A DNA stretch of 64,000 nucleotides from Acidovorax delafieldii (lineage in GTDB: Bacteria > Pseudomonadota > Gammaproteobacteria > Burkholderiales > Burkholderiaceae_C): positions 806,001 to 870,000 of the forward strand of contig NZ_VJWE01000011.1 of assembly GCF_007993815.1 (NCBI RefSeq), in the 5' to 3' direction. Positions 1 through 8,139 of this stretch are shown here, piece by piece; the first letter of the stretch is position 1; every line of letters begins with the position of its first letter. The translations under genes were made by a program, and so were the position numbers. The notes under the pieces were generated by a model that had not been told where the DNA came from, ran no database searches, and saw only the letters and a list, made by a program, of their open reading frames with translations.

Positions 1-1
1 T

Positions 2-2137
2 CACTTGGGCAATCTTGGAGGTATCCAGGTCGTCCGCGCCGCGGCTGGGCAATATTACGGCGACACGCCCACCGGCCCGCAGGGCGTCAACAACGGTTTT
101 TTCATGGCAGTCGGTCCCGCAGGATCGTCCACGGTGTATGGGCCACAACTCGACATTGCTTGGACAGCCACGGCCTGGACTCCCGTTTCGCAAACCCCGG
201 TGACCGGGCAAGGCACCGCCGCGGACCCGTACCAGGCCGTCACCACCGTTGCAGCAGGTGGGTTTCGTCTCTTACAGACCGTTCGCTACGTCGTTCCCAA
301 CGTATATTTCGAAGTGCGATTGACGTTGGTGCCGCCAGCCGGCAATACCCAAAACGTCCGCATCTACCACTGGATCGACACCTACCTGGCCGGTGGAGAC
401 TTCGGCTCCGCCTTCTGGCAGCCGACCACCAATCCCACGGTCGTGGGCGTAGAAAAATCCGGTCAATACGACGTGCTGATCCAAGGCAACCGCGCTTGGA
501 ACGCCTATTTTTCTGGACGCTACTACCGTCCAGGGGCACTGATGGAGTTGGGCGGCGCCCTGGACAACACGCTCGACGTCGACCCGTCCACAGACAACGG
601 AATTGCGGCGCAGTGGGACTTCGCCGCACCTTCCAGCCCCGTCACTTGGACCTATCGCCTCGCCACGGGACAAAGTGGCGCTTCGACCTCCGGCGATGGT
701 GTGATCTCGGGCTACGAGAGCTGTGACGACGGCAATACGAACAACAATGACGGCTGTAGCAGCATCGGTCAGGTCGAAGTCGGCTACACCTGCGTCGGTA
801 CGCCCAGCGTCTGCAGTGTGGCCGCTCCGCCGACCATCACCTCTGCCAACGTGACAACGTTCACCGTGGGAGCAGCCAGCACCTTCTCCGTCACAACCTC
901 CAGCGCCCAGATCGCCGCCATCACCACGGCGAGCACGCTGCCAGCGGGCATCACGCTGGTCGATAACGGCAATGGCACGGCGACGCTCTCTGGCACACCA
1001 GCGTCGGGAACGGCCGGGACCTACCCGCTCACCGTCACCGCAAGCAGCGGCGTGTCGCCCAATGCGGACCAGAGCTTTACCTTGAGCGTGAATCAGGCGC
1101 CAGCGATCACATCGGCCAACGCGACGACTTTCACCGTGGGAACGGCCGGCGCGTTCACCATCACGACCTCCGGTACCTCCACCGCGGCAATCAGCACGGC
1201 GAGCCCGCTGCCATCGGGCATCACGCTGGTCGATAACGGCAATGGCACAGCGATGCTCGCCGGCACGCCAGCGGCGGGGATGGCCGGGACCTACCCGCTC
1301 ACCATCACCGCAAATAGCGGCGTGCTGCCGAATGCGAACCAAAACTTCACCTTGCTCGTGAACCCGGCGCCCGCGATCACCTCGGCCAACGCGACGACGT
1401 TCACCGTGGGAACAGCTGGCACCTTCACCGTCACGACGTCCGGTACCCCGATCGCGGCAATCAGCACGGCGAGCCCGCTGCCACCGGGCATCACGCTGGT
1501 CGATAACGGCAATGGCACGGCGACCCTCTCCGGGACAGCCGCGTACGGCCTGGGTGGCGTCTACACCCTGGCAATCACTGCCACTAACGGCGCGAGCCAG
1601 ACGTTCACCCTGACGATCGCCAGCGTGACCCGCTTTTCCAGCCCGACCGCGACTGGAACAGGCACCGCAACCGCCCAAATCACCGGCGGTGGCTTGGCGT
1701 GCACGTTCCTCGGCGACGCCGCGTTCATCAACGCGAGCGGCGTCGGCACCCCTGTGCCGCTGCAGTTCCCCCACGGCCTGTTCTCCTTTACGCTGCGAGG
1801 CTGAACGGGCTCGGTGACCTTAACGATCACGTACCCCTCGGTGCTGCCGCCCGCCTCGGCCTACTGGAAGTACGGCCCGCAGCAAAAGGGGGCGCCCTCG
1901 ACGTGGTACAAGTTCGTGGCAGCGCCGAACCCCGCCAGCGCGGTCTACACGCTGACGCTCGCAGACAATGCGCTGGGCGATGACGACTGGGACGCGACGA
2001 CAGACATCGTGGACCAGGGCGGCCCAGCAGCATCACCGGTTGCGGCGGTTCCCACAGTCGGTGCCACTAAGCTGGCTCTCCTCGCGTGCTTGCTGGCGAT
2101 CACCGGCCTGCTGATGCTGCGGCGGATGGACACCTAA
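2..2137 (+). pseudogene. Ig-like repeat surface protein with IPTL-CTERM tail, interrupted by an in-frame TGA (5' end outside window)
   Basis: The frame is open from the window edge, so the gene probably starts upstream. After a beta-rich N-terminal part comes a Cys-rich Asp/Asn segment (CDDGNTNNNDGC, about 700-810) resembling the myxobacterial disulfide repeat, then three Ig-like repeats. The frame stops at TGA 1802-1804 in the motif FSFTLRG-stop-TGSVTLTITY, then continues open in the same frame to 2137. The downstream half (YWKYGP, LGDDD, IVDQGGP) is the rest of a choice-of-anchor-U type domain, followed by VPTVG, a hydrophobic stretch and LRRMD, an IPTL-CTERM-like sorting signal. In the family a Cys usually follows this Gly, so TGC to TGA is the simplest explanation. 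As written, the product would lose its surface anchor. It is a recent pseudogene or a sequencing error; function beyond an exported surface protein is unknown. Confidence 0.75.
827..1624 (+). repeat. Three tandem ~270-bp Ig-like domain repeats
   Basis: Units start at 827, 1097 and 1367, giving an exact period of 270 bp (90 codons); the last unit is slightly shorter. Each begins with P-x-I-T-S-A-N and contains TTFTVG, GITLVDNGNGTA and a closing F-T-L motif. The GITLVDNGNGTA segment is almost identical at DNA level between copies, which suggests recent duplication or gene conversion and a risk of assembly collapse. Confidence 0.85.
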
Positions 2138-2659
2138 CCCAGACCAGCTTCTTCAAGGGGCATCGCAGGGGCGCTGACACAGGCTAGTGATTGCGCGTGA
2201 GCAGAGCACTTGTCGCGCGGACTTCTCTTGCCTTTCAATGCAAAGGGGACAGCGCCGTAGGTGGGGTTGGTGGCCGTACGGTCAGCCCAATATCCAATCC
2301 AAATGATTAAAGCAGTCTGTTTGAGTCGCTTTAATCGAATTCATTTGTAAGACATGTCGACCGACATGCGTACTCGATGGCCTTGCGGCGCGGCTTCACG
2401 CATGAGAGTGTTCAACAGGAGGGTTCTGGGAAGCTGGATTTGCGGGGACTTCAGTCACCTCAGTAACCGAACTGGACAGATGACCACAAACATGCCAGAA
2501 CGACGTTGGCGTAGTGCAAGTTGCTGGGTGATGAGGACTCCAAAACAAACCTGTCCGGAGGCTGGTGCATTCAGGTAGCTGCGGTTGGCGCATTGAGACC
2601 GTGAAGATCCGCAGTGAGTCCAGCCCTGTCTTCCGCCACTTCATCACTCCCTCAGAAAT
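2138..2659. other. Gene-free stretch with two palindromes
   Basis: I see no supportable gene here: the short open frames have no family resemblance and no good ribosome site. Two DNA palindromes stand out: GATTAAAGC (2305-2313) with GCTTTAATC (2328-2336), and CATGTCG (2353-2359) with CGACATG (2362-2368). Neither is followed by a T-run, so they look more like binding sites or remnants than terminators. The stretch is visibly less GC-rich than the genes around it. Confidence 0.4.
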
Positions 2660-3385
2660 TTAGCGCGGCCCCGGCGCAGCCGCCCCCTCCACCGCTCGCC
2701 CCTCCATCTCCCCCTCCACCTTGCGCAGCAAGTCCGCCAGGGTCTTGCCGGGCTCCTGCCGGAACTGCTCGTCCAGCACGGTGATGGAAGAAATGCGGTC
2801 GATGCGAAAACCCCGAAAGTCATTGCGCAGCTCGCACCAGGCCGACAGCGTCCAGACCTTGCCCCAGTAAAAGCAGCCCAGCGGGCGCAGGCGGCGCAGG
2901 CTGGGGCGGCCGTTGACGTCGGCGTAGTCCACCTGCACCACGTGGCGGCTGTGCACTGCCTCGCGCAGGGCTTGCAGGGTGGCCTGGGCGCGCGGGTCCA
3001 AACCGACGGGCGGGGCATACAGGGCCTGGGCCTCGGCCGCCACGCGCGCGGCGGGGGGCAGCACGGACAGGATCTTGCCCAGGGCGCCTTCCACCTCTCG
3101 GGCCAGCCCGGCATCCAGCCAGGTCTGGGCCAGACGGGCGGCAGCTACCAGCGCATTGGCTTCACCCTGGCTGAACATCAGCGGCGGCAGATCGAAGCCC
3201 GCGCCCAGGCGGTAGCCCACACCGGCTTCGCCCTCAATGGGCACGCCCTGGTGCTGGAGGTCCGCCACGTCGCGGTAGATGGTGCGGGCCGAGACTTCAA
3301 GCCGCTCGGCCAGGAAGGCGGCGGTGGACAGGCGCCGCCCCCGGATGAGCTGGACGATCTGGAACAGGCGGTCAGCGCGGCGCAT
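2660..3385 (-). CDS. YafY-family WYL-domain transcriptional regulator
   Basis: 241 aa. Residues about 1-60 form an HTH_11 winged helix (RRADRLFQIVQLI, SARTIYRDVADL). A WYL ligand-sensing domain follows, with the family features VQVDYAD, LRPLGCFYWG, W-x-L-x-A-W-C-E-L-R and a C-terminal FRGFRIDRI. Proteins of this family are small-molecule or nucleic-acid responsive DNA-binding regulators. It is the last gene of a three-gene minus-strand unit behind a GST and a GyrI-like protein; the gap to the GST is about 60 bp. The promoter of that unit carries one of three identical-format CTGACA-N6-TGTCAG sites in this window, so autoregulation plus control of the VOC and EVE genes is my inference. Confidence 0.88.
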   Translation of the reverse strand: MRRADRLFQIVQLIRGRRLSTAAFLAERLEVSARTIYRDVADLQHQGVPIEGEAGVGYRLGAGFDLPPLMFSQGEANALVAAARLAQTWLDAGLAREVEGALGKILSVLPPAARVAAEAQALYAPPVGLDPRAQATLQALREAVHSRHVVQVDYADVNGRPSLRRLRPLGCFYWGKVWTLSAWCELRNDFRGFRIDRISSITVLDEQFRQEPGKTLADLLRKVEGEMEGRAVEGAAAPGPR

Positions 3386-3444
3386 GAACGTGCCCCCCGG
3401 GGCGAGCTGCAGCCGACCAGATGGGCAGTGTCAGGACGCAGAAC

Positions 3445-4089
3445 TCAGCCATGGCCTTTGCTCTGCTGCGCCAGCGCGTCGTCGATCTGGGAGGCGCGCA
3501 CAAACGCGGAGCGCTGCCTGAACGGCTGCACAAACTGCTCGAACGCGGGGCGGCGTTCGATGGTGCCGAACTGCATGCCCCAGATCAGGTGCGCGCCCAC
3601 ATACAGGTCCAAGGCCGTGAAGTGGTCGCCGCACAGATGCGGGCCCTGGCGCACGGCTTGCTCCAGGGTGTTCATCACATCGGCGTAGCTGCCGTAGCCC
3701 ACCATGGCCGCCCGTTCGGCGGGTGCCAGCAGGTTCAGCGCCTTGGCAGTGGCGGCGCTCTCCAGCGGGCCGGCGCAAAAGAACAGCCAGCGGTAATACG
3801 CAGCGCGTGCAGGCGTGCCCACAGGGGGCGCCAACGATTTGTCTGGGAACAGGTCGGCCAAGTAGGCGCAGATGGCCGCCACCTCGGTAACCACCACCTG
3901 TCCGTGCCGCAGTGCAGGCACCTTGCCCATGGGGTTGATGGCCAGGTAGTCGGGAGCCTTCATGGTGGTGCCGTATTCAAGCAGCACGGTGTCGTAGGGC
4001 ACACCACACTCTTCCAGCATCCAGCGCGCGGTACGGCCTCGGGACATGGGGTGGGTGTAGAACGTCAGGGCGGCAGAAGATGTGTTCAT
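3445..4089 (-). CDS. Glutathione S-transferase family protein
   Basis: 214 aa. The N-terminal thioredoxin fold has FYTHPMSRG with Ser in the usual catalytic position, the cis-proline loop NPMGKVPAL (52-60) and a T-E-V-A-A-I-C-A-Y-L helix. The C-terminal helical domain follows (GDHFTALDLYVGAHLIWG). The start at 4089 has an AGGAG ribosome site; the frame extends further upstream but into the next gene. It lies 22 bp behind the GyrI-like gene. Family role is conjugation or isomerisation of electrophiles with glutathione in the cytosol; the substrate is not predictable. Its placement with a stress-type regulator suggests detoxification. Confidence 0.88.
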   Translation of the reverse strand: MNTSSAALTFYTHPMSRGRTARWMLEECGVPYDTVLLEYGTTMKAPDYLAINPMGKVPALRHGQVVVTEVAAICAYLADLFPDKSLAPPVGTPARAAYYRWLFFCAGPLESAATAKALNLLAPAERAAMVGYGSYADVMNTLEQAVRQGPHLCGDHFTALDLYVGAHLIWGMQFGTIERRPAFEQFVQPFRQRSAFVRASQIDDALAQQSKGHG

Positions 4090-4111
4090 GGAGGCTCCTG
4101 GTTCGTTCAGG

Positions 4112-4603
4112 TCATGCGCGGGGCGCACTGGGGGCGATGCCGATATGGATGGCCACGCGGTCCGGGCCTTCATACAGCTCGAAATCGGTGCCAAAGCGCC
4201 GTGGCACTTGCGGGTGGGCCGCAAAGTAGCGCCAGACCTCGCCCCAGGCATCGATCACCATCTGCGGCATTGTGCCGTGGCCGTGGAACACCAGATAGTC
4301 GCCCGCCTGCACCGCGATCTGCACAGCCCCTGGCACCGAGGTGACGGGCGGTGGCACGGCCACGCCAGCGGTGACATCAAAGGCGCCATGTTCGTCGGAT
4401 TCGTAGCCGCTGTAGACGCCGAAGATGCGGCCATCCTCACCACGGCCGGGCAGGTTGCGCTCCCAGCTCTGGCTGAAAAAGCGGTCCCAGAGACCTCCAA
4501 TGCGGGCGGTGGCGGGGTCCATCTCGTCGCGGTTGCGGGTGCGTACCGTCAGTCCAGTGACATGAAACGCGGCAACCGGGGTCATGGTAGGGGTTGTTGT
4601 CAT
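4112..4603 (-). CDS. GyrI-like / AraC effector-binding domain protein
   Basis: 163 aa. A single-domain protein like the effector-binding half of AraC-type regulators (SOUL/GyrI-like fold): VTGLTVRTRN near the N-terminus, GLWDRFF, IFGVYSGYESDEHGAFDVTAG, and a C-terminal WRYFAAHPQVPRRFGTDFELYE. There is no DNA-binding domain. Related stand-alone proteins bind or hydrolyse small hydrophobic cations or modulate toxins; the exact job here is unknown. Start 4603 has a GAGGAG site. It is the first gene of the unit that ends with the WYL regulator, and a palindromic operator-like element lies 48 bp upstream. Confidence 0.8.
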   Translation of the reverse strand: MTTTPTMTPVAAFHVTGLTVRTRNRDEMDPATARIGGLWDRFFSQSWERNLPGRGEDGRIFGVYSGYESDEHGAFDVTAGVAVPPPVTSVPGAVQIAVQAGDYLVFHGHGTMPQMVIDAWGEVWRYFAAHPQVPRRFGTDFELYEGPDRVAIHIGIAPSAPRA

Positions 4604-4633
4604 GGTCAAGCTCCTCTCTGCGTCAGGCCCGGC

Positions 4634-4670
4634 ATGGTGCAGCCCGGCTGCTGACAACATAGTGTCAGTA
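4634..4670 (-). promoter_or_regulatory. WYL-regulon element, copy a (CTGACA-N6-TGTCAG)
   Basis: Read on the minus strand: T-A-CTGACACT-N4-TGTCAGCAGC-N7-CACCAT. The palindrome is at 4651-4668 and CACCAT at 4639-4634. The same 37-bp layout occurs at 30860-30896 and 33272-33308 in the same orientation relative to the downstream gene. It sits 48 bp upstream of the GyrI-like start codon. Assignment to the WYL regulator encoded by the third gene of the unit is inferred. Confidence 0.75.
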
Positions 4671-4821
4671 GCCTGTCTGCAGCGTTGCAACAAGCCGTGA
4701 CACGCGCCGACGCAGACGGAGCCACGCCGCAGGGCCCCATCTCGGCCGACGAGAAGATGACGGAAGCCGCTGCCAGCACGCCATGACCAGCGAGGGCAGA
4801 GGGAGCGTTGCGCCGCCCCCC

Positions 4822-4895
4822 GCTCAGCTCAGCTCAGCTCAGCTCAGCTCAGCTCAGCTCAGCTCAGCTCAGCTCAGCTCAGCTCAGCTCAGCTC
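4822..4895. repeat. Pentanucleotide microsatellite (GCTCA) x 14.8
   Basis: 74 bp of perfect GCTCA units. It lies 7 bp beyond the proQ stop codon, in the 3' flank of that gene. On the plus strand it would encode A-Q-L-S-S repeats, but no real gene reads through it there. Perfect short tandem repeats of this length are rare in such GC-rich genomes and prone to slippage. Confidence 0.95.
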
Positions 4896-4902
4896 GGGCC
4901 GG

Positions 4903-5847
4903 TCAGGCTGCGGCGGCGGATTCGCCAGGCTCCACGGCGGGAGCAGCAGATACCGCAGCCGCTGCAGCAGCCGCCCGCCGGCGGGCGCGCTCCAGCTGCT
5001 GCCCCACCGTGCGCGGCACCATGCCGTACATATCGGCAAAGGCGTCCAGGGTCTGGCCGCTGGCCTCAAAGGCGCGCAGCAGGGCTTCATCCTTGGCGTT
5101 GCGGGCCGACCATTCGGCAAAGGCTTCTTCGAGGATGGCGTTGGCGGCTTCGTCGCGGCTCAACACCAGTTGGGTATATGCCTCGCGCGTGAGGCCCGAG
5201 GCCTCGAACGCAGCCATCATGCGGTTGCGCAGCTTGGGCAGCAGGTCTTCGGTGGCACGCGCCTTCTTGCGGCGGTAGACCTCCAGCAGCGCATGGTGCA
5301 CATGCTCGGGGGCCATGTCTTCCACAGGCTGGCCCTGCAGGTCGTGGCGCTTATCGCCTGCCGCCACGCTTTGCAGATAGCGCGTGGAGCGGGTGTGCAG
5401 GCCCAGCGCCACCTTGAGCGCCTCGCGCTCGAACAGTTCGGGGTGGGCCGCCAGGATGTCCTGGAAGATGCCGCGCTTGAGCGGACGGAACACGGCGCCA
5501 AACAGGTGGGGGTAGAGCCCTGCCAGCTGCTCCAGCGCGGGGTGCACGCGCTGCGGCGCGCGCGTGCCTGCGCCCGGGCCACCTGCGGGCGCTGCAGCGT
5601 CTGCCGCACCGTCGGCGCTTGCACGGCCCTGCGGCGCCTGGCGCCCTTCGGGTTTGCGGCGGTTGCGGCCACTCCGACGCGAGCCGTCCTGGCGCCGCTG
5701 GGGCGCGCCGGCTTCGGCCAACGCAGCAGGTTCAGAGGCCGCCACAGCGACCGCAGCAGCCTCGGTCGGCACAGGCGCTGCCTGGGGAGCGGCAGGCGCT
5801 ACGGGTGCGGTTTGGGGTTGTTCTTGTGCGGACACGGAGTCGGTCAT
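4903..5847 (-). CDS. ProQ/FinO-family RNA chaperone
   Basis: 314 aa. Residues 1-55 are Ala/Pro/Gln-rich and 50-75 are very basic (SRRSGRNRRKPEGRQ), i.e. a disordered RNA-binding tail. The FinO/ProQ domain spans about 100-215: VHPALEQLAGLYPHLFG, F-R-P-L-K-R-G-I-F-Q-D-I-L, ALGLHTRSTRYLQSV and G-D-K-R-H-D-L-Q-G-Q-P. The C-terminal part adds a helical region and an Ala-rich tail. ProQ proteins bind structured small RNAs and mRNA 3' ends in the cytosol. The start at 5847 was preferred over an upstream ATG because the conserved reading begins MTDSVSAQ. A 15-copy GCTCA repeat sits just beyond the stop and might alter its own 3' UTR. Confidence 0.85.
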   Translation of the reverse strand: MTDSVSAQEQPQTAPVAPAAPQAAPVPTEAAAVAVAASEPAALAEAGAPQRRQDGSRRSGRNRRKPEGRQAPQGRASADGAADAAAPAGGPGAGTRAPQRVHPALEQLAGLYPHLFGAVFRPLKRGIFQDILAAHPELFEREALKVALGLHTRSTRYLQSVAAGDKRHDLQGQPVEDMAPEHVHHALLEVYRRKKARATEDLLPKLRNRMMAAFEASGLTREAYTQLVLSRDEAANAILEEAFAEWSARNAKDEALLRAFEASGQTLDAFADMYGMVPRTVGQQLERARRRAAAAAAAVSAAPAVEPGESAAAA

Positions 5848-5976
5848 GGCGGTGCAGTTCGGGGGCAAATGAGAGGCGACAAAACCCTCGATCATGCCAG
5901 CCTCGGGGCTACAGGCACCAAATGGGCCGGATTCCTGCGCACGCCGGGAGGGTTCGGCATCCCGCCCAACGCGCCC

Positions 5977-7230
5977 TCAACCCGTGCGCAGCGCCTCGTC
6001 CAGCACCTCCACCCAGTGCCGCACAGGCGTCCCCGTGCCGCTTTGCAGATGGGTGATGCAGCCGATGTTGGCCGACAGGATCATGTCGGGCGGCTGGTTG
6101 CCGAAGGCCTCGCCGAGCACGCCGAGCTTGCGGTCGCGCAGCTGGTAGGACAGGTCGGGGTTGAGCACCGAATAGGTGCCTGCCGAGCCACAGCACAGGT
6201 GGGCATCGTTGCGTGCGGTGCGCAGCTTGAAGCCCAGCTGGTTCAGGTGCACCTCCACCCCGCCGCGCAGCTTCTGACCGTGCTGGAGCGTGCAAGGAGG
6301 GTGGTAGGCGTACAGGGTGTCCGGCTGGTTCACACGGCCCTGCAGCTTGGCGGCCAGCTCGGGCAGCACGGCGGGCAGCAGCTCCGACAGGTCGCGCGTG
6401 AGGGCGCTGATGCGCTCGGCCTTGGTCGCGTATGCCGCATCGTCCTTCAGGATGTGGCCGTATTCCTTGACGGTGACGCCGCAGCCCGAGGCGTTCATGA
6501 CGATGGCCTCGACCCCACCTGCGTCCACCAGCGGCCACCAGGCGTCGATGTTGGCGCGCATCTCTGCCATGCCGCCAGCCTGGTCGTTGAGGTGGAATTT
6601 GACGGCGCCGCAGCAGCCCGCCTTGGATGCGATCACGGTCTGGATGCCTACCGCGTCGAGCACGCGGGCGGTGGCCGTGTTGATGTTCGGCATCATGGCC
6701 GGTTGCACGCAGCCCGCCAGCATGAGCACCTTGCGCGCATGTTCACGCGTGGGCCAGGCGCCGGCGTCCTGCGGTGCGGGCACCTTGGCCTTCAGCGCCT
6801 TGGGCAGCAGGCCGCGCACCATTTGCCCTGCCTTCATGGCAGGGGCGAACAGCGGCGAAGGCAGGCCCTCCTTCAGCGCCCAACGCAGGGCTTTTTCGCC
6901 CACGGGGCGGGGCACTTTTTCATCGACGATCTTGCGACCGATGTCCACCAGGTGGCCGTATTGCACGCCGCTCGGGCAGGTGCTTTCGCAGTTGCGGCAG
7001 GTGAGGCACCGGTCCAGGTGCATCTGGGTCTTGCGCGTGGGCTCGGCGCCTTCGAGCACCTGCTTGATGAGGTAGATGCGGCCGCGCGGGCCATCCAGCT
7101 CGTCACCCAGCAGCTGGTAGGTGGGGCAGGTGGCGGTACAAAAGCCGCAGTGCACACATTTGCGCAGGATGGATTCGGCCTCCAGGCCATCGGCGCGGGC
7201 GCGGTATTCGGGGGAGAGCTGGGTTTGCAT
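5977..7230 (-). CDS. glcF: Glycolate oxidase iron-sulfur subunit GlcF
   Basis: 417 aa, normal for the family. Two ferredoxin-like 4Fe-4S motifs, CVHCGFCTATCP (C25, 28, 31, 35) and CLTCRNCESTCP (C75, 78, 81, 85), are followed by two CCG domains with GCCGAVKFH and CCGSAGTYSV. GlcF passes electrons from the flavin subunits GlcD/GlcE of glycolate dehydrogenase to the membrane quinone pool, oxidising glycolate to glyoxylate. It is transcribed in the same direction as glcE, but a DUF1275 membrane gene sits between them. No glcD is seen in the window. Confidence 0.93.
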   Translation of the reverse strand: MQTQLSPEYRARADGLEAESILRKCVHCGFCTATCPTYQLLGDELDGPRGRIYLIKQVLEGAEPTRKTQMHLDRCLTCRNCESTCPSGVQYGHLVDIGRKIVDEKVPRPVGEKALRWALKEGLPSPLFAPAMKAGQMVRGLLPKALKAKVPAPQDAGAWPTREHARKVLMLAGCVQPAMMPNINTATARVLDAVGIQTVIASKAGCCGAVKFHLNDQAGGMAEMRANIDAWWPLVDAGGVEAIVMNASGCGVTVKEYGHILKDDAAYATKAERISALTRDLSELLPAVLPELAAKLQGRVNQPDTLYAYHPPCTLQHGQKLRGGVEVHLNQLGFKLRTARNDAHLCCGSAGTYSVLNPDLSYQLRDRKLGVLGEAFGNQPPDMILSANIGCITHLQSGTGTPVRHWVEVLDEALRTG

Positions 7231-7275
7231 GGGGTGCAGCCTGGGCGAAGAGACAAAAATTTCGGCGGAGGTTGG

Positions 7276-8097
7276 TCAGCGCGCGGCCGGTGGGCCCGCC
7301 GGCGGGGCCAGGCTGGGGTCGCCCGGCGCGGCGGGCGCCGAGGGCTTGCGCAAGGGGCGGCGCAGCCTGGCGCGGTCGGCCCACAGCGGTGGCAACGACA
7401 AGGCCAGCAGCACCAGCGCCAGCGGCACCACAAACACAAAGCCCACGTGCTTAAAGCCCGCAGCCCCCGCAATGCCGCCCACCAGAAACATGCCCACCAG
7501 CCCGGCAAACAGCCGCAGCCGGGCCTGGTTGGCACGCACCTGCGATTCGGGCGCAGTGCCCGTGCGATTCCAGTAGAGCATCTTGCCCATCTCGATGCCC
7601 AGGTCGGTCACCACGCCCGTCATGTGGGTGGTGCGGATCTGGGACGAGGACATCTTGGTCACCGTGGCGTTCTGCAGGCCCATGATGAAGGACAGCAGCA
7701 GCACCGTGAGTGGCACCGCAAAAGGCGTGGGCCAGCTGAGGGTGATGGCGCCCACCAGGCCAAACAGCAGCATGAGCACGGACTCCAGCAGCAGCGGCAG
7801 CGCGTAGGTGCTGCGCAGCCTGCGCTGGCGCGCCCAGTTGACCATGATGGCCGTGGTGCCCGCCCCCGACATGAAGGCCCAGAGCGCGCCCACGGCGCCC
7901 AGCACCAGCTTCATCTGCCCCAGCACCAGGTTGTCGGCCAGCGACGACAGGAAACCCGTCATGTGCGAGGTGTAGAGGTGCACCACCAGAAACCCCCCGG
8001 CATTCACCGCCCCGGCGTTGAACGCCAGCAGCAGGCCCAGCACCTGGTTGCTCGCAACCGTGCGGTGGTGTCCGGTGAGGTGAAAAAGGCGTCGCAT
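7276..8097 (-). CDS. DUF1275 (YoaK) family membrane protein
   Basis: 273 aa with about six hydrophobic segments. It starts with a basic N-terminus (RRLFHLTGHHR), then LAFNAGAVNAGGFL and Y-T-S-H-M-T-G, both typical of DUF1275. GLQNATVTKMSS and R-T-T-H-M-T-G-V-V-T-D-L-G are the second family signature. The C-terminus is Pro/Ala-rich. The function of the family is unknown; it is an inner-membrane protein, possibly a transporter. Its position between glcE and glcF (about 42 and 45 bp gaps) suggests co-transcription, so a role in glycolate or related organic-acid traffic is conceivable but unproven. Confidence 0.88.
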   Translation of the reverse strand: MRRLFHLTGHHRTVASNQVLGLLLAFNAGAVNAGGFLVVHLYTSHMTGFLSSLADNLVLGQMKLVLGAVGALWAFMSGAGTTAIMVNWARQRRLRSTYALPLLLESVLMLLFGLVGAITLSWPTPFAVPLTVLLLSFIMGLQNATVTKMSSSQIRTTHMTGVVTDLGIEMGKMLYWNRTGTAPESQVRANQARLRLFAGLVGMFLVGGIAGAAGFKHVGFVFVVPLALVLLALSLPPLWADRARLRRPLRKPSAPAAPGDPSLAPPAGPPAAR

Positions 8098-8139
8098 GGC
8101 CAGGGTGGCGGTGGTGGCTGTGAGGGGGGGTTGGCTTGC

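Noticed and set aside
1802-1804. TGA in place of Cys read as selenocysteine
   Set aside because: The family is a surface-anchor domain, no selenium-insertion hairpin is evident just downstream, and a nonsense mutation or read error is simpler.
2354-2578. Short plus-strand frame in the 2138-2659 gap
   Set aside because: No ribosome site worth the name, no family resemblance and unlike neighbouring codon use.
3429-3434. TGTCAG upstream of the WYL regulator start as a fourth operator
   Set aside because: Only one half-site; no CTGACA six bases before it and no CACCAT spacing.
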